IMG/VR virus record: IMGVR_UViG_3300029927_000045
Span: 1 to 33,240 of that record
Reading direction: 5' to 3' (one strand)
Source of the DNA: a virus
Length of the DNA stretch: 33,240 bases
Below are positions 13,558 through 20,878 of this stretch, piece by piece (position 1 is the stretch's first letter; each line of letters starts with the position of its first letter). Both the position numbers and the translations under genes were made by a program. The notes under the pieces were generated by a model that made no database searches, had not been told where the DNA came from, and saw nothing but the letters and a program-made list of their open reading frames with translations.

Positions 13558-14535
13558 ATGGCAGCACCGAGAAAGATAGCGAACGGGAAATGGATTGTTG
13601 AAATATGCGTCAAGCGCAGGCGCAAGTCTAAAACGTTTGATTCTAAAATTGAAGCGAAAAGCTGGGCTTTTGAGACAGAAATACAGCTTGGCAGCTCAGA
13701 TAAGATCGTGCGCGGCCGCACCATTGCTGATTTGTGCAAGCGATACGCTGAAGAAATCGTGCCATCGCATAAGGGCCACCGGTGGGAGCTTATCAAGCTC
13801 AACAGCTTTAAAAATGATTACATCGCTGATGACGCAATTAGCGAAATGTCATGCGATGATGTTAACGCATGGATTGTTAGTCGCAGCAAGACTGTCTCTA
13901 ACGCATCCATATGCCGCGAGCTTAACTTGCTATCAAGCATGTTTACTTATGCTATCAAGTGCAAATGGTGCCGCGACAACCCCGTCAGCAAGGCTGATAA
14001 GCCAAAGCAGCCCCCGCCGCGCGATCGACGAATCAGCAATGAAGAAATCGAATTGATCACTTCTGCGCTCGATTACCAAAAAAAGCCCGCTGCGATCGAT
14101 ATGCGCTTTGAATTAGCGACAGCTTTTTTGTTGGCGATTGAAACAGCTATGCGCCAGGGTGAGATTTGGGGCTTATACGACTCAGATATCTACTTAAACG
14201 ATCGGTTTGTACGACTTAATGACACAAAAAACGGCACTAGCAGAGACGTGCCTTTGACCAAAAAAGCCATTGCACTTATCGAAAGCCTTAATTTAAAAAA
14301 AGGTAAGCTATTTAAATCAAGTCAAGCATCGGCTGGCCAGCTTTTCACTCGCACCATTAAAATTTTGGGGATTATAAACTTAACGTTTCACGATACGCGA
14401 CACGAGGCCCTCACCAGGCTCGCGCGTAAGCTTGACGTGTTAGACCTGGCGCGCATGGTTGGTCATCGCGACCCGCGCTCGCTGATGATCTACTACAACC
14501 CCACAGCGTCAGAAATAGCAAAAAGACTTGACTAA
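13558..14535 (+). CDS. int: Tyrosine site-specific integrase
   Basis: A 325-aa integrase. N-terminal arm-binding part (residues 1-60, 'RKIANGKWIVEICVKRRRKS'), a core-binding SAM-like domain (about 60-165) and the catalytic domain. Catalytic residues: Arg in 'ETAMRQGEIWGL' (about 199), 'HDTRHEALTRLA' (His/Arg about 278-281), 'GHRDPRSLMIYYNP' with His and the nucleophilic Tyr (about 312). Start ATG 13558 has no clear Shine-Dalgarno and sits directly after the second arm-repeat pair, so binding there could feed back on int expression. It would recombine attP with attB and, with the AlpA-like factor, excise. Confidence 0.95.
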   Translation: MAAPRKIANGKWIVEICVKRRRKSKTFDSKIEAKSWAFETEIQLGSSDKIVRGRTIADLCKRYAEEIVPSHKGHRWELIKLNSFKNDYIADDAISEMSCDDVNAWIVSRSKTVSNASICRELNLLSSMFTYAIKCKWCRDNPVSKADKPKQPPPRDRRISNEEIELITSALDYQKKPAAIDMRFELATAFLLAIETAMRQGEIWGLYDSDIYLNDRFVRLNDTKNGTSRDVPLTKKAIALIESLNLKKGKLFKSSQASAGQLFTRTIKILGIINLTFHDTRHEALTRLARKLDVLDLARMVGHRDPRSLMIYYNPTASEIAKRLD

Positions 14536-14560
14536 CCCAGAACGCGGGTTAGTCAAGTCT
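14524..14560. repeat. 15-bp perfect inverted repeat over the int stop codon
   Basis: AGACTTGACTAACCC (14524-14538), a 7-base spacer, GGGTTAGTCAAGTCT (14546-14560). The int stop TAA (14533-14535) is in the left arm. As RNA this is a very stable hairpin, but no T tract follows on either strand, so it is not a standard intrinsic terminator. It could be an RNase III site controlling int mRNA, as lambda sib does, or a protein site. Confidence 0.8.
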
Positions 14561-14598
14561 ATAAGTCCCATTTATTTTAAATATATATAGCAAAACGC

Positions 14599-14635
14599 TT
14601 TACATTGTAGATATAGTGAGGTACTATAGCTACAA
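14599..14635 (+). promoter_or_regulatory. Promoter inside a large palindromic operator (acr operon)
   Basis: TTTACA (14599-14604), 17-nt spacer, TACTAT (14622-14627). Spacer, -10 and start point all lie in a 31-bp palindrome: left arm TTGTAGATATAGT (14605-14617), 5-bp spacer, right arm ACTATAGCTACAA (14623-14635), with 12 of 13 positions paired. A dimeric HTH protein bound here would shut the promoter. The leader then runs to a strong AAAGGAGA site before ATG 14702. The small HTH gene at 15955 is the natural candidate regulator. Confidence 0.8.
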
Positions 14636-14701
14636 GGTCGACAAACAAGTTGGCTACCGCGCCTCGGGACTTGGGGCACAAAATCTCAAAAGGAGATAGA
14701 A

Positions 14702-14992
14702 ATGACTATACAAGTAATAACACAAGAAACAACTAGCCACGATCTTTTTGCAGCGCAAATAATATATAAAGACGCTGACATTTTGATTATTGCTATCCCA
14801 TCAGAATTTCTGCCAGCGGAAGAAAATTCAGAGTTTTGGGCGGACGATCCCGTTTTGGTTTCAATATCCGAGGAGTCTGTATTTCAATCAAAATCTTGGT
14901 CTTTTACTCACGAAATTGGAAATATTTCAATCATAAAATATTACAGCTCAGACGAAGAATCGCTTAAGGCTACTGTCAAAGTTAATGACTAA
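14702..14992 (+). CDS. Unknown small acidic protein, first gene of the acr operon
   Basis: A 96-aa acidic protein with a strong Shine-Dalgarno (AAAGGAGATAGAA before ATG 14702). Alternating beta-like stretches ('AAQIIYKDADILIIAIPSEF', 'WSFTHEIGNISIIKYY') suggest a compact alpha/beta or beta fold; no motif or family is recognised. Being first behind a strong regulated promoter and coupled (8-bp overlap) to the AcrVA2-like gene, it is a candidate inhibitor of a host defence system by association only. Confidence 0.65.
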   Translation: MTIQVITQETTSHDLFAAQIIYKDADILIIAIPSEFLPAEENSEFWADDPVLVSISEESVFQSKSWSFTHEIGNISIIKYYSSDEESLKATVKVND

Positions 14993-15953
14993 CCACCCAA
15001 ATCGGGGGCGCATACCGCGCCCTCTTACTTTTTTGCACTCAATCAAAGACGACTATCCTAATGCCTGGTCGCAGCTCGATGAGCTGCGCAGAGACCGGGG
15101 CACAGATATACCAAATTGGCCGGATTGGTGTTTTTGTCCGATGTCCGGTTGGTATGCTGTCGTTAGCTCTGAGCTGCAAGTTAATGAGATCAGTCAACTA
15201 TACATTGCTGATGTCGCAAAGCTCGCAGCGCTCGGTGCTTGGCGCTATACGCAATCAATATACCGCTTTGATGAGACAGTTTATCAATCTCTTATCGAGA
15301 CCGTGCCGCGCGGCGCTATACCAACTGATGTGATTTATCGGATGCCAGAATGGTGCCTCTATATTGAGACGCCAAAAATGCGCTGGATGACTCACAACTT
15401 AGCTGGGTTTTTTGCGCACTTAGAGTATGACGTTAATACAGAGCGTCACGAGCTGCGCTTATTGCTCGATACTGATGATCAACTGATACCTTTTGTGTTG
15501 CACTTGGGCGCATGGACAATAACAGAAGCTATCGATAGATCACTAAGTGAGACGGTAAAAAAAGCAGAAAAAGTGGGAGTTGCATTTAACAAATCAGACG
15601 ATCTTGTTATGCAAATGAGCGAATCGGTTTATTCTTTGATATCACTACTACTGTATGTGTGCAGTGACGGCGTTGAATATAACGGCAATCAAAAGCCATC
15701 ATTTCCACAGCCGAAGCGTACAAAAAAAGGCTGGAGATTGTTCCCTGCGGCCAAGCCAAGATACTGGGATTTGTGCAAACAAACCGGCGACAGAATACGC
15801 GCCGCCGCCGGCGGCGGATCAGGTAAAAAAGCACCTCACATTCGGCGCGCGCACTGGCATAGCTTTTGGGTGGGAGCGGGTGATGATAAAAAACTAACTG
15901 TAAAATGGCTGCCGCCGATTGCGGTTGCATCAGACAACAATACAGAGCAATAA
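14985..15953 (+). CDS. AcrVA2-like anti-CRISPR protein (candidate)
   Basis: This 322-aa protein has the length and conserved blocks I recall for the AcrVA2 family: an N-terminal 'NAWSQLDELRRDRG' helix, 'KLAALGAWRYTQSIYRFDE', 'MPEWCLYIETP', and the very conserved end 'PHIRRAHWHSFWVGAGDD' followed by 'KLTVKWLPP'. AcrVA2 lowers Cas12a levels by recognising the nascent Cas12a N-terminus and triggering loss of its mRNA; homologues occur on phages and plasmids, including in hosts not known for Cas12a, so the target here may differ. Coupled to the upstream gene and followed by a small HTH gene, as acr-aca loci often are. Based on remembered family features, not a search. Confidence 0.75.
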   Translation: MTNHPNRGRIPRPLTFLHSIKDDYPNAWSQLDELRRDRGTDIPNWPDWCFCPMSGWYAVVSSELQVNEISQLYIADVAKLAALGAWRYTQSIYRFDETVYQSLIETVPRGAIPTDVIYRMPEWCLYIETPKMRWMTHNLAGFFAHLEYDVNTERHELRLLLDTDDQLIPFVLHLGAWTITEAIDRSLSETVKKAEKVGVAFNKSDDLVMQMSESVYSLISLLLYVCSDGVEYNGNQKPSFPQPKRTKKGWRLFPAAKPRYWDLCKQTGDRIRAAAGGGSGKKAPHIRRAHWHSFWVGAGDDKKLTVKWLPPIAVASDNNTEQ

Positions 15954-15954
15954 C

Positions 15955-16152
15955 ATGCAAGCAATAACACTAAAAAATTATATCGACAAATATTACAGCG
16001 GAATGCAACGTGCCTTTGCTAACGCTAACAACATTGCGCCGCCGCAAGTGACGCAATGGCTAAACAAAGACTTTATTGTTGTCGATAATAAGCTGTATAG
16101 CGCGCGCAGAGTGCTGACAGCAGAAAAAGCTAGCCGCCAGACACAGCCTTGA
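15955..16152 (+). CDS. Small Cro-like HTH protein, possible Aca-type autorepressor
   Basis: ATG 15955, two bases after the AcrVA2-like stop, gives a 65-aa protein; a longer frame from 15919 runs back into that gene and is less likely. 'QAITLKNYIDKYYSGMQRAF' then 'NIAPPQVTQWLNKDFIVVD' is a Cro-like HTH with recognition helix around 'PPQVTQWLNK', and 'LYSARRVL' follows as a dimer strand. Anti-CRISPR loci commonly end in such a gene, whose product represses the acr promoter; the palindrome over the promoter at 14599-14635 is a fitting site. Its end overlaps the convergent membrane gene by 23 bp. Confidence 0.72.
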   Translation: MQAITLKNYIDKYYSGMQRAFANANNIAPPQVTQWLNKDFIVVDNKLYSARRVLTAEKASRQTQP

Positions 16153-16399
16153 AATAATTTTCTGCGGCGTGCCAAGCTAGCGTACCCAGCAAACCCAGAA
16201 AACCACCAATAGCACTGATTATGCCCCAACCGTAAACTTTCTTTTTTATTGCTTCGTTACGCTCAATCGCCAGCTTTCTTTCGCTCATTAAAATAGCGAT
16301 AAACTGATGATGGTCGGCATGGCTTATTGCATCTATTCTATCGCGCTCGGTCAGCACTTCGTTGATGGCGTTTTTTATGTCGTCTTTGCTGAGCTGCAT
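16130..16399 (-). CDS. Small membrane protein, possible holin-type
   Basis: 89 aa: a charged, helical N-terminus (residues 1-52, 'KDDIKNAINEVLTERDRIDA') and one hydrophobic segment at about 57-77 ('GWGIISAIGGFLGLLGTLAW'), then a short polar end. Last gene of the lysis cluster on the minus strand. One transmembrane span and location would suit a pinholin, antiholin or spanin-like role, but no specific family is recognised. Confidence 0.6.
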   Translation of the reverse strand: MQLSKDDIKNAINEVLTERDRIDAISHADHHQFIAILMSERKLAIERNEAIKKKVYGWGIISAIGGFLGLLGTLAWHAAENYFKAVSGG

Positions 16400-16405
16400 A
16401 TTCGG

Positions 16406-16816
16406 TTAGTCCACTTTGCACGATATTGTTTTAATTCCATTCTCGCCGACCGGCGAGATAAGCTGTATATCGATGGGTATCCAATACGATTTTATAGCCA
16501 GTCTTATTTTTAGTATGTGCCTGCAGTCGCGGGGAGACTCTACTATTAACACTACCCCTGGCTTGCGGCCTGTAACTGTCGCGTAATAAATAGATTGGCC
16601 GATGCTCTCAGCCCATTTGCTTGCGAAATCATATTCGACTGCATAGCCACCTACCATGCAGTCGACGCGGGTCGCATCAGGCAAACGGTATTCGACAATG
16701 CCTTTGCAGTGTTTGTCTTGATACCAGCGCTCGGGATGTTGGCGTTTAGCGTAACTGGGAAAGGCAATTATGCAGACTGACAGCGCAAATAATAATAACT
16801 TTAGATAGGTTTTCAT
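16406..16816 (-). CDS. Exported PD-(D/E)XK-like nuclease-related protein
   Basis: 136 aa with a clear signal peptide (residues 1-23, 'LKLLLFALSVCIIAFPSYA'). The mature part has 'EYRLPDATRVDCMVGGYAVE' then 'YDFASKWAESIGQSIYYATV' and 'GVVLIVESP', a block seen in small phage and bacterial proteins with a restriction-endonuclease-like core (D, E, then K/Q on the next helix). Several Cys residues fit an exported protein. Export of a nuclease-like protein could act on incoming DNA in the periplasm, hence superinfection exclusion, but this is inference. Two bases from the hydrolase gene. Confidence 0.6.
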   Translation of the reverse strand: MKTYLKLLLFALSVCIIAFPSYAKRQHPERWYQDKHCKGIVEYRLPDATRVDCMVGGYAVEYDFASKWAESIGQSIYYATVTGRKPGVVLIVESPRDCRHILKIRLAIKSYWIPIDIQLISPVGENGIKTISCKVD

Positions 16817-16817
16817 G

Positions 16818-17435
16818 TCAGCCTTCTATGCGCGGCAGCTCGGCAGCCGCCATCAGTCTATGCGTCCAATAGCTTGCTAGCTCGCGTGTTTTAAATTGTC
16901 CTCCGTGACCTTTAACCGCGTGCGGCCCAACGCACATATTGATGTGTGCATCGTAACGCGATTGTTTGTCAAAACCAAACCGCCCCGCCGCACCCCAAAG
17001 ATGTCGTCCATACTTAAGCCGCAGCGGCGAGAGATAAGCGCCCCAGCGCCACAGCTTGCTAGCTAACGCAGGTGTGTCGGTAGGATTGTAAGCAACGACG
17101 ATACGGCTCGCTGTATCGCGCGGGAAAACAATGCTTTGGTCAAGCGCAGGATTGAGCATCATTAAAGCGCTCAAGCCTTGCAAGCCAAACTCGCGCGCAG
17201 CTTGATAAGCAATAGCAGCACCGTTGCTGTGTGTAATTAGGGCATCGCCAGGCTTGATTATTGAGCCAAGCAATCGAGCAACGGTTTCGTTGATCGGACG
17301 TAGATTAATCAAGCCAACATGGCCATAATTGATAATCTGCGGCGTGTGGCCCATCTCATAAATCGCTGGCGCGCAATTGCCGACAGTATTCTCGGGCTTG
17401 CGCACGTTAAAGCCGTGCAGCAAATAGACGGTCAT
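16818..17435 (-). CDS. Alpha/beta-hydrolase (lipase/esterase-like)
   Basis: 205 aa. 'VYLLHGFNVRKPENT' gives the oxyanion-hole HG motif, 'LITHSNGAAIAYQAA' the nucleophile elbow with Ser about 70 (HSNG in place of GHSxG), 'VVAYNPTDTPA' the acid-bearing strand and 'GPHAVKGHGGQF' the catalytic His about 176. No signal peptide. It starts ATG 17435, overlapping the 38-aa gene (ATGA). In the lysis cluster next to a transglycosylase it might attack outer-envelope esters, in the way LysB does for mycobacteriophages, though that parallel is only functional. A metabolic or moron role is also possible. Confidence 0.8.
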   Translation of the reverse strand: MTVYLLHGFNVRKPENTVGNCAPAIYEMGHTPQIINYGHVGLINLRPINETVARLLGSIIKPGDALITHSNGAAIAYQAAREFGLQGLSALMMLNPALDQSIVFPRDTASRIVVAYNPTDTPALASKLWRWGAYLSPLRLKYGRHLWGAAGRFGFDKQSRYDAHINMCVGPHAVKGHGGQFKTRELASYWTHRLMAAAELPRIEG

Positions 17436-17548
17436 CGCTGCCGCTCTGCCAGCGGCATCGCTGTTTGTATAATGAAATCAAGCACACTAACAACTGTTAG
17501 CACATCATCAACGTCAAGTGTGCCGGCATCGATGAGTTTATTGTGCAT
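17432..17548 (-). CDS. 38-aa small protein between endolysin and hydrolase
   Basis: ATG 17548 preceded by GGAGA; overlaps the transglycosylase stop by 11 bp and the hydrolase start by 4 bp (ATGA). It reads MHNKLIDAGTLDVDDVLTVV and then a mildly hydrophobic helix ('SVLDFIIQTAMPLAERQR'). Tight packing on both sides and a ribosome site argue it is translated. Function unknown. Confidence 0.6.
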   Translation of the reverse strand: MHNKLIDAGTLDVDDVLTVVSVLDFIIQTAMPLAERQR

Positions 17549-18041
17549 GGTTTTCTCCAATTATTGTGTAATACGAATGTACAAATTCGTCGATTGTGCC
17601 TTTGCCCAGTCGCGTGTTGTAGTGCCGTTTCCAGTACATTGCCAACTGCTCGATATTGTCTTTTTGCGGCAGCCAAGCTTTTACTCGTCGATAATGCAAT
17701 CTGCACATTGCTGTCGCATAAAACGCGTTGCCGATCAGCAAATGATGCCGCGGCATATCGTTGTGCCAAATTGCACCGATTCCGTAGAGCATTTTATCGC
17801 GTAATTTTTGCTTATAAGCCAGGTAGTTTTGCCAAATGTCATCGTGTGTCGCAGGCTCCATTTGATATAAACCAAGCGCCGGGCCTCCGCCTATTTGTTT
17901 GACAAAATCAAACTTTGATTCTTGCGCTGCGGTGCCGAGCACTAAACGCACAGCCGATTCGCTATGCATGTTTAACTCCTTCAGCACCGGCTCGACGATA
18001 TAATCGCGATATTGCTTTACCGCAATGGCTTGATAATTCAT
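17538..18041 (-). CDS. Endolysin, lytic-transglycosylase-like
   Basis: 167 aa. 'VRLVLGTAAQESKFDFVKQ' places the catalytic Glu at 41, followed by 'GPALGLYQMEPATHDDIWQ', the 'G..Q..P' substrate-binding motif of goose-type/SLT transglycosylases; 'AMYWKRHYNTRLGKGTIDEF' is the closing helix. No signal peptide, so it needs a holin or would act from the virion. First gene of the lysis cluster, it would cut the glycan backbone of peptidoglycan. Confidence 0.8.
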   Translation of the reverse strand: MNYQAIAVKQYRDYIVEPVLKELNMHSESAVRLVLGTAAQESKFDFVKQIGGGPALGLYQMEPATHDDIWQNYLAYKQKLRDKMLYGIGAIWHNDMPRHHLLIGNAFYATAMCRLHYRRVKAWLPQKDNIEQLAMYWKRHYNTRLGKGTIDEFVHSYYTIIGENHAQ

Positions 18042-18257
18042 AGCTATAAAAATCCAATTTTTTTGAGTGTAAACTCAGGAAGTGTAGGGCTATTAACTAA
18101 GTTATAAAACATAATTAGATGTACGTAATAAATTAACTAATATGTGTTTACATCAGTTGTAACCACTTAAATCTAACGTAACAGTGGATAGACGCTCCGC
18201 CACTAGAAATTTATTTTCCGAATAAAGCGAAAAGCAGGGTCGAACTTTGACAATGGT
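18042..18257. other. AT-rich intergenic gap, no gene
   Basis: 216 bp between the last tail gene and the endolysin. No convincing ORF. Minus strand has AT-rich promoter-like words (TATAAC near 18103) but without a good -35. TTACA-TCAGT-TGTAA and repeated ATTAACTAA words are present. It may hold a weak late promoter for the lysis cluster. Confidence 0.4.
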
Positions 18258-20876
18258 TTAAATTACTCCGATATTTAACAAGCGTGGGTTATCGCCCTGA
18301 ATTTGCAAGATTTGGACAATGTCACCACTCGTCATGAAATTGAAGACGTTTTCGTTATCGTTATATGCATACGACAACGATAAAACGGTGTTTCCATTAA
18401 AATCAGATTGACCATCGACTGATAGCGTCAGTCCTGCTGTATCTGTGAGTTTTGGTGCATTAAGGCTTCCATGGAATGGCAAAATATATTTAATAAACGT
18501 TCGGTTTTCTATGTTTACATCAAAGCTTTCTGGGTTTAACGGGAATGTTTCTCCGGGCGACAAAATAGCTCTACAAGCAGCGCTTGGACCGGTAGGCGGC
18601 TGCGCACTGAACACAGTATCCTCCACTATGTTGGTAATTAGGTTCTTAGAAAATATCTTTGACCCACCGACATAAACTTCAAGGTCAAGCAAATGCGTCT
18701 TCATTCCATTCGATATACCTGATATTATTGCGCCAGTGGCCGTTGTTGTTTCTCTTTGTCTTAGTATCACCACTGTTAGTGACCTGATGTCTAAATAAAT
18801 AATTTCCGACTGTTCTATTGTTCTTGTTCGGCTCCTAACAGGTTCGCCAGGATTAAAAAGTGTTCCAACACGAACCCAAGAGCTGTTGTCAATAAGACCT
18901 GAAGTAAAAAAAGGAAATCGAGTTGAACCTATTTTTAGGCCAACGCCTAGCTCAACACTGTCGTTCCTAAAATCCGTCAGCTCTTCATCGCGTAATCCAA
19001 ATCGCTCTTGTGCAAGAAGTCCATTTGGCCCTGCTTCGTTTAATATGTCTATAAAGAGGCCTGCGCCTAATGCTTCAATAGTAGCAACGATTTTACTATC
19101 ACCATCAAATGCTGCACCGATTTGATGTTGGCCAGTCATGATATGCCTTGACTGCAAAACATATTCACCGCCTGAATTTCTTCCTTCAGTATAAAAACAC
19201 TGATTATTGATGCGCTGATTCGTATGTAAATTAATGTAGTTTATTTCTTGTTTCGATAAGTTTGCAGATACGTCTGATGTGTTAAGACTATCGATGCCAT
19301 TAAAAACCAGGTCGACGCTTTCTGAAAAAAACGTTCCCACAAAAGAATTTGCAGTCAGTTGAAAATTATCGCCCTCGGGACCTAGGTTAAATACGAAGTC
19401 GGGGCGTAATGTTGGATGTGTGAAAGATTGCTGGCTTGTTGCTCGGGAACATGATTGATTGATTTGCCAGTCTGCACCCCAATTCATTTGATCTTGTAGC
19501 AGACTCAACGTATCAACCTGATGCCAGCCTTCCGGCGCTGTAATAGCATCAAAAATACTGCGCGACAAATCCAGCTTGTTTATTTTGCGCCAAACAGTTA
19601 ATGACGATACCCGTGCTGTCACCGCAATTATATATTTCCGACTGGGCGTCAATGCTGCGCCACGAAGAGTTTCTCCTACTGGAAGCCTTGCGTACTGCGC
19701 ACCGCGTCGGTAAATACGACTAGTATCGGTTGTTAATAATGTATCACCTTGGTTTTTCACAGCCCATGCCTGCCTACCAAAACTAACATTTTGATCACGG
19801 GAAACGGCAGAAGGGTTAGCTCTAAATATCACTTGGTTGTGCGACCCGCCTACTGTACCTAATGGCGCGTTAATGGCAACTCCCCCGTCATCCGCGAATG
19901 GCTGACCCCATCCGCCAGGGGCAGAATCTGAAACTGGTATTGCAACAAACCCTGCTGTACATAATTTTGGATTGTCAACGAACCCTATAACAACAGGGTT
20001 TGCAATATTTCTGGACATGAATTCGACGACAACTGTGTCACCTACGCTGAATACAGAAGAGCCGCAGCTCATATATTTAACCTCAACATCTTCGAACGTT
20101 GTCTGTTGATTGATGTTGATGTTTTGATAATTGCTGTGCGCATCATTCAATGTGACGTCCAGAGTTTCATCGCTGACCTTGTCTACCATTGCAACACGGG
20201 ACCCTGGGTACCATTTCTGTAAGCCGGGCAATAGTGCTGCGTTATAAAAAGCAGCGGACGCACTACCCGCATTAATAGGTGAGAATTGTCCGTCACGGTT
20301 AGCATTAAATTTCGCATCGCCGAAAAATCCTGGCCGCAAAATAACGGGTTTAAGATTTTTTTGGCCGCCAACTATTTCAGAGCCCGAAATTTGCACAGTG
20401 TTATTTTCAAATAGCTCAGACTCAATATCAATGGTACCTACTTCACCTTCCAAATTTTCTGTATAGTCAGCGCACCATGCTTCCGAGACAATACTATCTA
20501 CAAGCGCGTCTAACTTTTTTAATTCCTCATTAAGGCTGGCAAGCTCTAATTGGGTTTGATTGAAAATCACATCAGCTTGTATTCTTCTAATTTCAGCGCC
20601 CAATCTAAAGATTTGGTGCGCCGAGGATAGTTCCTCTATAGTAATTTCACCATCACTAAATCTTTGAATGACAACATCAAGCTCTGACTGTGCGGCCAAA
20701 AAATCTATTTGTGCCTGCGCCCTGTCTGCCTCAAGCGCTGGAATCGTTTCGGTTTCAACTATGTTTATACGCTCAAAAATTATCTGTCGTGTCGCTTGTG
20801 CTGCTGTTGTATCAAGATCAAGCCTAACAAGATATTTTCCGCTGCCAAGATTGTTTAAGATGGTCGCTTTGCCCAT
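18258..20876 (-). CDS. Large tail tip/baseplate-region protein
   Basis: 872 aa. Residues about 40-130 are strongly helical and likely coiled coil ('ALEADRAQAQIDFLAAQSEL'), followed by beta-rich segments ('GDTVVVEFMSRNIANPVVIG') and a long C-terminal part with many N/S/T/G residues and 'LTLSVDGQSDFNGNTVLSL'. Last virion gene of the tail block, 2 bp from the LamG protein upstream. Location after tape measure and minor tail genes indicates a tail tip or receptor-binding structure. No enzymatic motif seen. Confidence 0.65.
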   Translation of the reverse strand: MGKATILNNLGSGKYLVRLDLDTTAAQATRQIIFERINIVETETIPALEADRAQAQIDFLAAQSELDVVIQRFSDGEITIEELSSAHQIFRLGAEIRRIQADVIFNQTQLELASLNEELKKLDALVDSIVSEAWCADYTENLEGEVGTIDIESELFENNTVQISGSEIVGGQKNLKPVILRPGFFGDAKFNANRDGQFSPINAGSASAAFYNAALLPGLQKWYPGSRVAMVDKVSDETLDVTLNDAHSNYQNININQQTTFEDVEVKYMSCGSSVFSVGDTVVVEFMSRNIANPVVIGFVDNPKLCTAGFVAIPVSDSAPGGWGQPFADDGGVAINAPLGTVGGSHNQVIFRANPSAVSRDQNVSFGRQAWAVKNQGDTLLTTDTSRIYRRGAQYARLPVGETLRGAALTPSRKYIIAVTARVSSLTVWRKINKLDLSRSIFDAITAPEGWHQVDTLSLLQDQMNWGADWQINQSCSRATSQQSFTHPTLRPDFVFNLGPEGDNFQLTANSFVGTFFSESVDLVFNGIDSLNTSDVSANLSKQEINYINLHTNQRINNQCFYTEGRNSGGEYVLQSRHIMTGQHQIGAAFDGDSKIVATIEALGAGLFIDILNEAGPNGLLAQERFGLRDEELTDFRNDSVELGVGLKIGSTRFPFFTSGLIDNSSWVRVGTLFNPGEPVRSRTRTIEQSEIIYLDIRSLTVVILRQRETTTATGAIISGISNGMKTHLLDLEVYVGGSKIFSKNLITNIVEDTVFSAQPPTGPSAACRAILSPGETFPLNPESFDVNIENRTFIKYILPFHGSLNAPKLTDTAGLTLSVDGQSDFNGNTVLSLSYAYNDNENVFNFMTSGDIVQILQIQGDNPRLLNIGVI

Positions 20877-20878
20877 TT

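Noticed and set aside
15919-15957. Upstream start for the small HTH gene
   Set aside because: It would overlap the AcrVA2-like gene by 35 bases and adds residues outside the HTH pattern; ATG 15955 is more natural.
18058-18081. T-run next to a GAGTGTAAACTC-type small hairpin
   Set aside because: On the plus strand the T tract is before the stem, and on the minus strand A residues follow, so neither orientation makes a terminator.
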